The notes under the pieces are model-generated. The model was not told where the DNA came from, searched no databases, and worked only from the letters and a program-made list of their open reading frames with translations. From Amorphoplanes digitatis (GTDB taxonomy: Bacteria > Actinomycetota > Actinomycetes > Mycobacteriales > Micromonosporaceae), in NCBI RefSeq assembly GCF_014205335.1, contig NZ_JACHNH010000001.1, forward strand, positions 2,722,501-2,786,500: a stretch of DNA of 64,000 nt. The letters are read 5' to 3'. Made by a program: the position numbers and the translations under genes. Positions 9,468-18,610 of the stretch are shown here, in pieces (position 1 is the stretch's first letter; every line of letters starts with the position of its first letter).

Positions 9468-10856
9468 ATGCCTGATAGACCACTGCATTTCGCCGCGTTC
9501 GTGATGAACACGGCGAGCCATATCATCCAGGGGACCTGGCGCCGCCCGACCGCGCGCCAGGCCGACTTCAACCGGCTCGACCTCTGGGTCGACCTCGCGA
9601 AGACCCTCGAGCGCGGCGGGTTCGACGCGATCTTCTTCGCCGACGTCGTCGGGCTGTACGCGCCCTACCGCGGCGACGAGCGCAAGTACGTCGAGGTCGG
9701 CCTCCAGGTACCGAGCAACGATCCGTCGGTCCTGGCCAGCGCCATCGCGTACGCCACCGAGCACCTCGGCATCGCGTTCACGGCCTCCATCCTCCAGGAG
9801 CACCCGTTCAACTTCGCCCGCCGGATCTCCACCCTCGACCACGCCAGCGACGGCCGGGTGGCGTGGAACATCGTCACCAACTACCTGCCCAACGCCTCGC
9901 GCAACTTCGGGCACGACGGCCTGACCAAGCACGACGAGCGCTACGCCTGGGCCGACGAGTACGTCGACGTCGGGTACAAGCTGTGGGAAGGATCATGGGA
10001 GGAAGACGCGCTGCTCCAGGACCGGGAAACCGGGGTGCACGCGGACTACGACAAGATCCACCGGATCGATCACGTCGGCCCGCGCTACCGGGTGGAGGGC
10101 CCGCACCTGGTCAGCCCGTCGCCGCAGCGCACGCCGCTGCTCTTCCAGGCCGGCGCCTCCGAGGCGGGCCGCACCTTCGCCGCGAAGAACGCCGAGGCGG
10201 TCTTCATCGTGGCGCCCAACGTCGAGGCCGCGGCCCGGGACACCGCCGACATCCGGGCGCGCGCCGTCGCGCACGGGCGCGCGCCGGACGACCTCAAGTT
10301 CTTCCAGGGGCTGCACTTCGTCGTCGGCTCCACCGAGGAGGAGGCGAGACGCAAGAGCGACGAGCTCGATCAGTGGATCGACTACGACGCCCAGCTCTCG
10401 CACATGTCCGGCGCGGTCGGCATCGACTTCGGCCACGAGGACCTCGACCGGCCCGTCGGTGAGCTGAAGACCGAGGGCGTCCAGTCGATCCTCGGCTGGA
10501 TCAAGGACCTGGTGACCGACCGGGAGCCGACCCTGCGCGACGTCGCGCACTACACCTCGCACAACGGCCGGATCACCGGAACGCCCGAGCAGATCGCCGA
10601 CCGGCTCGCGCAGTGGCGCGACGCCGGCGTCGACGGGATCAACGTGGTCAACGCCGAGATCCCGGGCAGCTACGTGGAGTTCGTCGACCACGTCATCCCG
10701 GTGCTGCGCGAGCGCGGCCTGGCCCGGCGCGAGTACGTCGAGGGCACGCTGCGCCACAAGCTCTTCGGCCGCGGCGACCGGCTGCCCGACACCCATCCCG
10801 CCGCCCGCTACCGCGGCGCGTTCGCGCCCGTCGCGGCCGGGGGAGACCGGTCGTGA
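9468..10856 (+). CDS. DszA/NtaA/SnaA-family FMNH2-dependent monooxygenase
   Basis: Luciferase-like (LLM) flavin monooxygenase of the NtaA/SnaA/DszA group. Family marks are FAAFVMNTASHIIQGTWRRP at the N-terminus, FDAIFFADVVGLY, VAWNIVTNYLPNASRNFGHD, YKLWEGSW, and a C-terminal RGDRLPDTHPAARYRG tail. Two ATGs (9462, 9468) are possible; GGAG ends at 9461, so 9468 has proper spacing. DszA oxidises dibenzothiophene sulfone, NtaA nitrilotriacetate and SnaA pristinamycin IIB; all need reduced FMN from a partner reductase, here probably the protein at 19774-20280. The stop overlaps the next start (GTGA). Substrate unknown. Confidence 0.9.
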   Translation: MPDRPLHFAAFVMNTASHIIQGTWRRPTARQADFNRLDLWVDLAKTLERGGFDAIFFADVVGLYAPYRGDERKYVEVGLQVPSNDPSVLASAIAYATEHLGIAFTASILQEHPFNFARRISTLDHASDGRVAWNIVTNYLPNASRNFGHDGLTKHDERYAWADEYVDVGYKLWEGSWEEDALLQDRETGVHADYDKIHRIDHVGPRYRVEGPHLVSPSPQRTPLLFQAGASEAGRTFAAKNAEAVFIVAPNVEAAARDTADIRARAVAHGRAPDDLKFFQGLHFVVGSTEEEARRKSDELDQWIDYDAQLSHMSGAVGIDFGHEDLDRPVGELKTEGVQSILGWIKDLVTDREPTLRDVAHYTSHNGRITGTPEQIADRLAQWRDAGVDGINVVNAEIPGSYVEFVDHVIPVLRERGLARREYVEGTLRHKLFGRGDRLPDTHPAARYRGAFAPVAAGGDRS

Positions 10857-12256
10857 GCACGAAGAAGCGCCTCATCCTCAACCTCTTCGAGATGAACTGC
10901 GTCAGCCACATCACCCACGGGCTGTGGCGGCTGCCCGGCAACAACCGCGAGCGGTTCAACGACATCGAGTACTGGACCGAGCTGGCCGTGCTGCTCGACG
11001 AGGGCGGCTTCGACGCGGTCTTCCTGGCCGACGTCGTCGGCACCTACGACGTGTTCCGCGGCTCGGCGGCCACCGCGATCCGCGAGGGCCTCCAGATACC
11101 CAACAACGACCCCGCGTCGGTGGTGCCGGCCATGGCGGCGGTGACCAGACACCTCGGCTTCGGCATCACCTTCTCCACGACCTACGAGCCGCCGTTCGCG
11201 TGGGCACGCCGGGCCAGCACCCTCGACCACCTCACCAAGGGCCGGGTGGGCTGGAACATCGTCACGTCGTACCTGCCCAACGCCGCCCGCAACTTCGGGC
11301 ACGACGGCGAGGTCGAGCACGACAAGCGGTTCGAGATCGCCGACGAGTACCTCGACGTCCTCTACAAGCTCTGGGAAGGCTCGTGGGACGACGACGCGAT
11401 CGTCGCCGACCGCGAGGGCAACGTCTTCGCCGACGCCTCGCGGATCCGCCCGATCCACCACGAGGGCCAATGGTTCAAGGTGGAGGGGCCGCACCTGCCC
11501 TCGCCCAGCCGGCAGCGGACCCCGGTCCTGTTCACGGCGACCGCCAGCGCGGCGGGCACGAAGTTCGCCGGCAAGCACGCCGAGGTCGTCTTCACCGGCG
11601 GACCCACCGAGGAGAGCCTGCGCAAGACCATCGCCGGCATCCGGGAGGCGGCCGTCGCGGCCGGCCGGCGGGCCGAGGACGTCCGCTTCGTCAGCATCGC
11701 CGGTGTGATCGTGGCGCCGACCGAGTCCGAGGCAAAGGCCAAGCTCGCGCACTACCAGGAGCTGGCCAGCCGGGACGGCTACCTGGCACACACCAGCCTG
11801 CCCTGGGACCCGACCGCACTGCCGCCGGAGGCGAAGCTCAAGGACGTCACCGACACCGAGGGCGGGGTCGGCCGCTGGCGGGTCTTCGACCCCGAGCAGA
11901 CCGTCGGCGAGTTCCTCGGCGGCTTCGGCGACCTGGGCCGCCAGCCGCTGCTCGCCGTCGGCGACCCCGAACAGGTGGCCGACGAGATCGAGCGCTGGCT
12001 CGACGAGGTCGGGCTCGACGGGATCAACCTGCTCCAGTACCACTCGCCCGACACCGCCCGCGACTTCATCGAGTACGTCGTGCCCGTCCTGCGGCAGCGA
12101 GGCCGCCTGCGCCGCGACTACGACGAGCACGAGACCCTGCGCGACCGCATCTTCGGCGCGGGGGACCGGCTGCCCGACCGGCACCACGCCGCCCGCTACC
12201 GCGGCGGGGCGAACCTGCCGGTCAGCGGCATCGCCGACCCCGTACTCAGCGCCTGA
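10853..12256 (+). CDS. Second DszA/NtaA-family FMNH2-dependent monooxygenase
   Basis: 467 residues starting at a GTG at 10853 that overlaps the previous stop; GGGGGAG lies about 9 nt upstream. A longer frame to 10613 is antisense-like shadow sequence. It is a close paralogue of the preceding gene (ILNLFEMNCVSHITHGLWR, FDAVFLADVVGTYDVFRG, VGWNIVTSYLPNAARNFGHD, YKLWEGSWDDDAI, GDRLPDRHHAARYRGG), so a tandem duplication followed by divergence is likely. Tandem paralogues usually indicate two related substrates or successive oxidation steps. It is translationally coupled to the first copy. Confidence 0.9.
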   Translation: MSTKKRLILNLFEMNCVSHITHGLWRLPGNNRERFNDIEYWTELAVLLDEGGFDAVFLADVVGTYDVFRGSAATAIREGLQIPNNDPASVVPAMAAVTRHLGFGITFSTTYEPPFAWARRASTLDHLTKGRVGWNIVTSYLPNAARNFGHDGEVEHDKRFEIADEYLDVLYKLWEGSWDDDAIVADREGNVFADASRIRPIHHEGQWFKVEGPHLPSPSRQRTPVLFTATASAAGTKFAGKHAEVVFTGGPTEESLRKTIAGIREAAVAAGRRAEDVRFVSIAGVIVAPTESEAKAKLAHYQELASRDGYLAHTSLPWDPTALPPEAKLKDVTDTEGGVGRWRVFDPEQTVGEFLGGFGDLGRQPLLAVGDPEQVADEIERWLDEVGLDGINLLQYHSPDTARDFIEYVVPVLRQRGRLRRDYDEHETLRDRIFGAGDRLPDRHHAARYRGGANLPVSGIADPVLSA

Positions 12257-12279
12257 CACCCCTGGAAGGAAATACACAC

Positions 12280-13914
12280 ATGACCAGATTGAGACGACGC
12301 GCGGCCCTGGCCGGCGCCGCCCTGCTCGCCGGCGGCGCGCTGGCCGCGTGCGGCGACAACGCCGGCACGGCCGGCGGCGGCACACCGACCACCGGCGGCA
12401 CGATCATCTACGGCCACGTGCAGGAGCCGCCGTGCATCTTCGGCGGCTGGATCCAGCAGGCGTACATCTCCCGCCAGGTGCTCGACGGGCTCGTCGCCAT
12501 GGCCGACGACGGCGGCATCAAGCCGTGGCTGGCCACCGAGTGGAAGGCGTCGCCGGACGGCACGAAGTACACCTTCACCCTCAAGGACGGCGTGAAGTTC
12601 ACCGACGGTACGCCGGTCGACGCCGCGGCGGTCGCCTGGAACTTCGACTACTGGGAGAACCACGGCGGCAACAGCACCGCGAAGGTGTCAATCGACCCGT
12701 ACTACAAGGCCGCCAAGGCGCTGGACGCCACCCACGTCGAGATCAGCCTGAACAAGCCGTACCCGCCGTTCCTTCCGCTCATCACGCAGGGCTACTTCGG
12801 CATCCAGTCGCCGACGGCGTTCAAGAGCCGTACCGAGAAGGAGAACTGCGAGAAGCCGATCGGCTCGGGCGGCTTCGTGGTCAAGGAATGGAAGCACGGC
12901 GAGGAGGTCGTGCTCACCAAGAACCCCGCGTACGCGTCCTGGCCGGCCACCGCCAAGCACGAGGGCCCGGCGATCGTCGACGAGGTGCGCTGGAAGTTCG
13001 TGGCCGACGGGGTGTCCCGGTACGCCTCGCTGAGCACCGGCGAGTCGCACGTCGTCTACGAGGTGCCGACGGTGAACTGGAAGGACGCGGAGTCGAAGTA
13101 CCAGACCATCCGCTACATCACGCCCGGCAAGCCGGTGTCCTTCTACATCAACACCAAGGTCGGGCCGTTCAGCGACAAGCTGGTCCGCCAGGCGTTCGCC
13201 TACGGCGCGGACCGGAAGTCGGCGGTCGAGGCGGGCTTCCACGGCGTGATCCCGTACGAGGGGAACCCGGCGGTCAGCCAGGCCACCCCGGGCTATGACG
13301 CCGAGGTCGCCAAGGCGTACGCCTACGACCCCGCCAAGGCCGGCCAGCTGCTCGACCAGGCCGGCTGGACGGCGCGCAACGCCGCCGGGGTCCGCACTAA
13401 GAACGGCGCGCCGCTGACCATCAAGCTCGTGTACGGCGCCGGGTTCATCTTCACCCAGGAGGGCTCGACGGTCCTTCAGGTGCTCCAGGAGCAGTGGAAG
13501 CAGATCGGCTTCGAGGTCAAGCTGATCCCGGCGACGCAGGCCGAGCTCTGGGGCGGCAAGTACTCCGACCCGAGCACCTTCGACGCGACGCCGTCGTACT
13601 GGACCAGCCCCAGCTCGGCGATCCTGTGGATCGTCTGGCGCCCGTCCACGCCGGACAACCCGAACTTCAGCAACCGGTCCTTCTTCAACAACGAGACGCT
13701 GTCGCAGACCATCCAGCAGGCCAACACCGAGGCGGAGGCCGCGAAGGCGAACGCGCTGTACGGGCAGGCACAGAAGATCATCCAGGACGACGCGGCGGGC
13801 ATCGGGCTCTACACCCAGAACTCCACGTATGCGGTCGCCCGGAACCTCAAGGACGTCTGGCTCGAGAAGAGCCAGGGTGAGCCGGTCTTTTCCGACGCCT
13901 ACTTCACCAAGTGA
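12280..13914 (+). CDS. ABC transporter substrate-binding lipoprotein (SBP_bac_5 family)
   Basis: 544 residues from the ATG at 12280, with GGAAGG upstream. An N-terminal lipoprotein signal is visible (RRAALAGAALLAGGALAACG, lipobox Leu-Ala-Ala-Cys), so the mature protein should be anchored outside the membrane. The body is a peptide/nickel/opine-type cluster C binding protein: LKDGVKFTDGTPVDAAAVAW and GSGGFVVKEWKHGEEVVL are typical. Genes for two permeases and a double ATPase follow directly, making a complete importer. In this setting the cargo is more likely a small organosulfur or organonitrogen compound than a peptide, but that is inferred only from the neighbouring oxygenases. Confidence 0.92.
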   Translation: MTRLRRRAALAGAALLAGGALAACGDNAGTAGGGTPTTGGTIIYGHVQEPPCIFGGWIQQAYISRQVLDGLVAMADDGGIKPWLATEWKASPDGTKYTFTLKDGVKFTDGTPVDAAAVAWNFDYWENHGGNSTAKVSIDPYYKAAKALDATHVEISLNKPYPPFLPLITQGYFGIQSPTAFKSRTEKENCEKPIGSGGFVVKEWKHGEEVVLTKNPAYASWPATAKHEGPAIVDEVRWKFVADGVSRYASLSTGESHVVYEVPTVNWKDAESKYQTIRYITPGKPVSFYINTKVGPFSDKLVRQAFAYGADRKSAVEAGFHGVIPYEGNPAVSQATPGYDAEVAKAYAYDPAKAGQLLDQAGWTARNAAGVRTKNGAPLTIKLVYGAGFIFTQEGSTVLQVLQEQWKQIGFEVKLIPATQAELWGGKYSDPSTFDATPSYWTSPSSAILWIVWRPSTPDNPNFSNRSFFNNETLSQTIQQANTEAEAAKANALYGQAQKIIQDDAAGIGLYTQNSTYAVARNLKDVWLEKSQGEPVFSDAYFTK

Positions 13915-13921
13915 GGCGGCG

Positions 13922-14866
13922 ATGAACCAGGTGTGGCGGATCGCGGTCAAGGTGGCGGCGTCGGTCGCCGTCATCCTGGCCGCCGCCTCGGTCACCTTCT
14001 TCGCCCAGCTGGCGGTGCCGGGCGACCGGGCGACGGCGCTGATGAACCTGCAAACCGGGCAGGAGAAGCTGTGGACGGCCGAGGAGCTGGCGCCGCTGAA
14101 CGAGAGGTTCGGCTTCGACGACCCGATCCTCGTGCAGTACCTGCACTACCTGACCGGGCTCTTCCAGGGCGACCTCGGCACGTCGTACACGCAGAAGCGG
14201 CCGGTGGCCGACGTGATCGGCGGGCAGTTGCCGCCGAGCCTGATCCTGACCGTCGCGGCGCTGGCGGTCGCCTGGCTGCTGGCGCTCGGGATGACCCTGC
14301 TGACGGTCAAGCGTGGCCGGTTCCTCTCCGGCCTCGGCAGCGCGTGGGAGGCGCTGACGGCCAGCCTGCCGCACTACTGGGTCGGCGTCGTCCTGCTCGT
14401 GGTCTTCGCGGTCCAGCTCCGGATGTTCCCGATCATCGGGGGCACCAGCGCGTGGGGCTCGGTCCTGCCGGTGCTGACGCTCGCGATACCGCTCGCCGGA
14501 TTCCTCGGCCAGGTGACCCGCGACGAGTTCGTGCAGGTGCTGCGGCAGCCGTTCGTGACGACGGCACGCAGCCGGGGGATGTCCGACCTGGGCGTACGGC
14601 TGCGGCACGTGCTGCGGCACGCGGTACTCCCGGCGATCACGCTCTCCGGGTGGGCGCTCGGCGCGCTGGTCTCGGGCGCCGTCATCACCGAGAACATCTT
14701 CGGCCGGCCGGGAATCGGGCAGGTGCTGGTCACCGCGGTCAACACCCGCGACCTGCCCACCGTGTCGGGCATCGTGCTGGTGGTCGCGGCCATCTACGTG
14801 GTGGCCAACCTGCTGGTCGACCTGGCCTACGCGGTGGTCGACCCGCGGCTGGCGGGTGCGCGATGA
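13922..14866 (+). CDS. ABC transporter permease, DppB/OppB type
   Basis: 314 residues from the ATG at 13922, 5 bp after the binding-protein stop; an upstream in-frame start inside that gene is rejected. N-terminal TM helix (VAASVAVILAAASVTFFAQL), a large periplasmic loop with FGFDDPILVQYLHYLTGLFQ, then the permease core with further helices. The EAA-type cytoplasmic loop is visible as ARSRGMSDLGVRLRHVLRHA, the contact with the ATPase. The stop overlaps the next start (ATGA). Confidence 0.92.
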   Translation: MNQVWRIAVKVAASVAVILAAASVTFFAQLAVPGDRATALMNLQTGQEKLWTAEELAPLNERFGFDDPILVQYLHYLTGLFQGDLGTSYTQKRPVADVIGGQLPPSLILTVAALAVAWLLALGMTLLTVKRGRFLSGLGSAWEALTASLPHYWVGVVLLVVFAVQLRMFPIIGGTSAWGSVLPVLTLAIPLAGFLGQVTRDEFVQVLRQPFVTTARSRGMSDLGVRLRHVLRHAVLPAITLSGWALGALVSGAVITENIFGRPGIGQVLVTAVNTRDLPTVSGIVLVVAAIYVVANLLVDLAYAVVDPRLAGAR

Positions 14867-15720
14867 GCGTGCTCTCCTGGCCGCTGACGGCCCGGTCGCT
14901 GCCGTGGCGCGACCGGCTGCCCTCCCTCGGCACGGCGCTGTCGCTGCTGGTCGTCGGGCTCGTGCTGGTCGCGGCGATCGCGCCCGGCCTGCTCACCGAC
15001 CGCAGCCCGACGGCGATCGACCTGCACTCGACCCTGCTCGCGCCGTCCTGGCAGCACCCGTTCGGCACCGACGACGCCGGCCGGGACCTGCTCACCCGGG
15101 TCATTCACGGCTCGCGCCAGTCGCTGGCGATCGGCCTCGGCGCGACCGCGCTGGCGTTCCTGATCGCCGCCGTGCTGGGGTTCACCGCGGCGCTGTCCGG
15201 CGGCGTGGTCGACGCGGTCATCACCCGCGTCATCGAGGTCGCCTTCGCCTTCCCGGCGCTGCTGCTCGGGCTGCTGGTCATCACGATCCGCGGGCCGTCG
15301 CTGGCCACCGAGATCGTCGCGGTCGGCATCGGGTCGGCGCCCGGCTACGCCCGGATGGTCCGGGGCCAGGTGCTCGCGGTACGCCAGGCCGGCTTCATGG
15401 AGGCGGCGTCGGCGCTCGGGCACCGGCGGTTCCCGATCTGGCGCCGGCACCTGTTCCCGAACGCCATGCGGCCGCTCGTCGCGGTCGTCACCCTCGGCAT
15501 CGGCCAGTCGATCGTGTGGGCCTCCGGGCTGTCGTTCCTCGGCCTCGGCGTGCCGCCGCCGAGCCCGGAATGGGGTGCGCTGCTCGACGCGGGCCGCCTG
15601 CACATCACCACCTCCTGGTGGCTGGAGATCCTGCCCGGCCTGGTGATCGTCCTGGTCGCGCTCTCGGTGACCGCGCTCGGCCGTACCCTGCAGAACAGAC
15701 TCGGAGGAGCCTCCCGATGA
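14863..15720 (+). CDS. ABC transporter permease, DppC/OppC type
   Basis: 285 residues. It begins with a TM helix (LGTALSLLVVGLVLVAAIAP) followed by HPFGTDDAGRDLLTRVIHGS, a hallmark of DppC-type permeases. The EAA loop is ASALGHRRFPIWRRHLFPNA and the C-terminal core contains LSFLGLGVPPPSPEWGALL. It overlaps the upstream permease and the downstream ATPase gene by 4 bp each, so the whole importer is translationally coupled. Confidence 0.93.
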   Translation: MSVLSWPLTARSLPWRDRLPSLGTALSLLVVGLVLVAAIAPGLLTDRSPTAIDLHSTLLAPSWQHPFGTDDAGRDLLTRVIHGSRQSLAIGLGATALAFLIAAVLGFTAALSGGVVDAVITRVIEVAFAFPALLLGLLVITIRGPSLATEIVAVGIGSAPGYARMVRGQVLAVRQAGFMEAASALGHRRFPIWRRHLFPNAMRPLVAVVTLGIGQSIVWASGLSFLGLGVPPPSPEWGALLDAGRLHITTSWWLEILPGLVIVLVALSVTALGRTLQNRLGGASR

Positions 15721-17399
15721 CCACTCTGGACTACCGGGAAGACCTGCTGGACCGCCGCGACGGCGATCCCGGCGCGGCCCTGCTGCGCGTCGAGAACCTG
15801 CGGGTGTCGTTCGGGGGCACCGAGGTCGTCAAGGGCATCTCGTTCACCGCCCGGCCGGGCGGCTGCCTTGTCATCGTCGGCGAGTCCGGGTCCGGCAAGA
15901 GCGTGACCGCCCGCACCCTGGTCGGCCTGACCGGCGCCGGCAGCCGGGTCAGCGCGGACCGGATCGACCTCGCCGGCACCGACCTGCTGCGCACCTCCGA
16001 GCGGGCCTGGCGCGGCGTGCGCGGCAGCCGGATCGGCTTCGTCCTCCAGGACGCCCTCGTCTCGCTCGACCCGCTCCGCCGGGTCGGGCACGAGGTGGCC
16101 GAGCCGCTGCGGCTGCACGGCTGGGGCACCCGCGCCGGCCGGTCCGCGAAGGCGATCGAGCTGCTCGGCTCCGTCGGCGTGCCGGAGCCGGAGGTGAAGG
16201 CGGCGCAGCGGCCGTACGAGCTCTCCGGCGGACTGCGCCAGCGGGCCCTGATCGCCTCGGCGATCGCGCTGGCGCCACCGCTGCTGATCGCCGACGAGCC
16301 GACCACCGCGCTCGACGTCACGGTGCAGGCGCAGGTGCTCGACCTGCTCGCCGCCTCGAAGGAGCGGGGCACCTCGATCATCCTGATCAGCCACGACCTG
16401 TCCGTGGTGGCCCGGATGGCCGACGAGGTCGCCGTCATGCGCGACGGCGAGATCGTCGAGCACGGCCCCGCCGAGCAAGTGCTGCGCGATCCGCGGCACG
16501 AGTACACCCGCAAGCTGCTCGACGCGATCCCGTCCGAGCACACCCGGGGCGCCAGCCTCACCCGCCCGGCCGCCGGCGCCGCGCCGGCGCCGCGTACCCG
16601 CCGGCCGGTCGAGACGGACCGGCCCGTCCTGCAAGGCCGCAACCTCGCCAAGGTCTTCCGCGGCCCCGACAAGGTGGACCGCCGAGTGGTCGACGACGTC
16701 TCCTTCGACCTGTACGGCGGGGAGACGCTCGGCGTCGTCGGCGAGTCCGGCTCCGGCAAGACCACCCTGGCCCGCATGGCGCTGGCCATCCTGGCCGCCA
16801 CCGAGGGCGAGGTGCTGCTGAACGGCGAGCCGTGGTCGGCGCTGTCGCCGGCCCGGCGCCGCCCGCTGCGCAAGCAGATCGGCGTCGTCTATCAGGACCC
16901 GCTCAGCTCGTTCGACCCGCGCTGGTCCGTCGGCCGGGTCCTCGCCGACGCGCTCGCGACCGCCGCCCGGCCGCCGAGTTCGAGGGCGGAGGCGCGCGAG
17001 CGCTCCGTACGCCTGCTCGAACAGGTCGGCCTCCACGAGCGGCACCTGAGCGCGGCGCCGCTGCGCCTGTCCGGCGGGCAGCGGCAGCGGGTCGCCATCG
17101 CCCGGGCGCTGGCGCCGCAGCCGTCGATCCTGGTCTGCGACGAGCCCGCCTCGGCGCTCGACGTCTCGGTGCAGGCGCAGGTGCTGGACCTGCTCACCGA
17201 CCTACAGGACGAGCTCGGCGTGAGCTACCTGTTCATCTCCCACGACCTGGGGGTCATCCATCACATGAGCGACCGGATCCTGGTCATGAAGGACGGCCGG
17301 GTCGTCGAGCACGGCACCGCCGCCGACGTCTTCGAACGGCCGCAGCACCCGTACACGCGCCGGCTGCTCACCGCCGTGCCGCGGCTGGGGTCGGCGTGA
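15717..17399 (+). CDS. Fused double ATPase of Dpp-type ABC importer (DppD-DppF fusion)
   Basis: 560 residues containing two complete nucleotide-binding domains in one chain. Domain 1: Walker A GESGSGKSVTA (about 55-65), signature LSGGLRQR, Walker B LLIADEPTTALD. Domain 2: Walker A GESGSGKTTLA (about 340-350), signature LSGGQRQRVAIARAL, Walker B ILVCDEPASALD. A linker of roughly 40 residues rich in Ala, Pro and Arg joins them. The signature of domain 1 has Leu in place of the usual Gln (SGGLRQR). In most bacteria the two ATPases are separate DppD and DppF proteins; such fusions are common in actinobacteria. SD GGAGGAG precedes ATG 15717. The stop overlaps the next gene (GTGA). Confidence 0.93.
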   Translation: MTTLDYREDLLDRRDGDPGAALLRVENLRVSFGGTEVVKGISFTARPGGCLVIVGESGSGKSVTARTLVGLTGAGSRVSADRIDLAGTDLLRTSERAWRGVRGSRIGFVLQDALVSLDPLRRVGHEVAEPLRLHGWGTRAGRSAKAIELLGSVGVPEPEVKAAQRPYELSGGLRQRALIASAIALAPPLLIADEPTTALDVTVQAQVLDLLAASKERGTSIILISHDLSVVARMADEVAVMRDGEIVEHGPAEQVLRDPRHEYTRKLLDAIPSEHTRGASLTRPAAGAAPAPRTRRPVETDRPVLQGRNLAKVFRGPDKVDRRVVDDVSFDLYGGETLGVVGESGSGKTTLARMALAILAATEGEVLLNGEPWSALSPARRRPLRKQIGVVYQDPLSSFDPRWSVGRVLADALATAARPPSSRAEARERSVRLLEQVGLHERHLSAAPLRLSGGQRQRVAIARALAPQPSILVCDEPASALDVSVQAQVLDLLTDLQDELGVSYLFISHDLGVIHHMSDRILVMKDGRVVEHGTAADVFERPQHPYTRRLLTAVPRLGSA

Positions 17400-18607
17400 C
17401 GAGCCCCGGGACGCTGGCGCCCAGCGCCGTTCCGCGGCTCGCGCCGGCCGAGGCGGTCACGCTCGCCGCGGGGCTCGCCGCCGGCTTCGCCCGCGACGCG
17501 GCCGAGCGCGACGCGCACCGCGTCCTCCCGCTGGCCGCGCTGGACCTGCTCAGCGGGTCCGGCCTGCTGGCGATCACCATTCCCACCCGGTACGGCGGTG
17601 CCGGCCTGCCCGTGGAGACCGTCGTCGAGGTGATCCGGCTGCTGTCGGCCGCCGACCCGAACATCGGCCAGATCCCGCACAGCCACTTCGTCTACGTCAA
17701 CCAGCTACGCCTGCAAGGCACCGAGGCGCAGCAGCGGCGGCTGTTCGGCGAGGTGCTCGCCGGCCGGCGCTTCGGCAACGCGCAGTCCGAGGCCGGCACC
17801 AAGCACGTGCGCGACATCCGGACCACGCTGACCGCCGCCGCGCCCGGGCACTGGCGGCTCAACGGCGACAAGTTCTACGCCACGGGCGCGCTGCTGGCGC
17901 ACCGGATCCCGGTGCTGGCACACCTGGGTCTCGACGGCCCGCTGCACGTCGCCTGGGTGGACCGGCACGCCGAGGGCGTCGAGGTCGTCGACGACTGGAA
18001 CGGCCTGGGCCAGCGGACCACCGCCAGCGGCTCCGTGCTGCTGCGCGACGTCGCGGTGCCCGACGAGCTCATCACGCCGTTCGCGGTCACCTTCGACGGC
18101 CCGCAGACCTACGGCGCGTTCGCGCAGGTGCTGCACGCGGCGATCGACGCCGGCATCGCCCGCGCGGCGCTCACCGACGCCGCGGCGTTCGTGCGCGAGA
18201 AGAGCCGCCCCCACCCGGACGCGAAGGTGGAGCGGGCCGCCGACGATCCCCTCGTGGTGCGGGCGTTCGGGGAGATCGAGCTGGCCGTGCGGGGGTCCGA
18301 GGCGCTGCTGGGCGAGGCGGCCCGGGCCATCGACCGGGCCGACGGCGACCTGACGGCGGATTCCGCGACCGCCGCGTCCCTCGCCGTCGCCGCGGCGCGG
18401 GCGGCCACCACACACGCGGCCCTCGAGGCGAGCAGCCGGCTGTTCGAGGTGGCCGGCACCCGCTCCGCCGCCGCCGGGCTCGGCCTGGACCGGCACTGGC
18501 GCAACGCCCGCACGCACACCCTCCATGATCCCGCCGCCTGGAAGATCCAGCACCTCGGACGCTGGGCCGTCGACGGAACCCCACCCCCCAACCACGGACA
18601 GGTGTGA
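17396..18607 (+). CDS. Second acyl-CoA dehydrogenase-like flavin monooxygenase (SfnB/DszC type)
   Basis: 403 residues from the GTG at 17396 overlapping the ATPase stop. The acyl-CoA dehydrogenase fold is shown by PTRYGGAGLPVETVVEVIRL, NAQSEAGTKHVRDIRTTL, the GDKFYATGALLAHRIPVLA strand, VEVVDDWNGLGQRTTASGS and a C-terminal DRHWRNARTHTLHDP. The last two motifs are shared with the gene at 7228-8394, marking both as members of the oxygenase branch rather than true dehydrogenases. Family members include SfnB and related organosulfur proteins. It lies between the importer and the SsuD homologue in one operon. Confidence 0.86.
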   Translation: MTSPGTLAPSAVPRLAPAEAVTLAAGLAAGFARDAAERDAHRVLPLAALDLLSGSGLLAITIPTRYGGAGLPVETVVEVIRLLSAADPNIGQIPHSHFVYVNQLRLQGTEAQQRRLFGEVLAGRRFGNAQSEAGTKHVRDIRTTLTAAAPGHWRLNGDKFYATGALLAHRIPVLAHLGLDGPLHVAWVDRHAEGVEVVDDWNGLGQRTTASGSVLLRDVAVPDELITPFAVTFDGPQTYGAFAQVLHAAIDAGIARAALTDAAAFVREKSRPHPDAKVERAADDPLVVRAFGEIELAVRGSEALLGEAARAIDRADGDLTADSATAASLAVAAARAATTHAALEASSRLFEVAGTRSAAAGLGLDRHWRNARTHTLHDPAAWKIQHLGRWAVDGTPPPNHGQV

Positions 18608-18610
18608 GCC

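Noticed and set aside
13829-13921. Upstream in-frame start for the DppB-type permease
   Set aside because: It lies within the binding-protein gene and adds an Arg/Ser-rich stretch; the ATG at 13922 gives a normal permease N-terminus.
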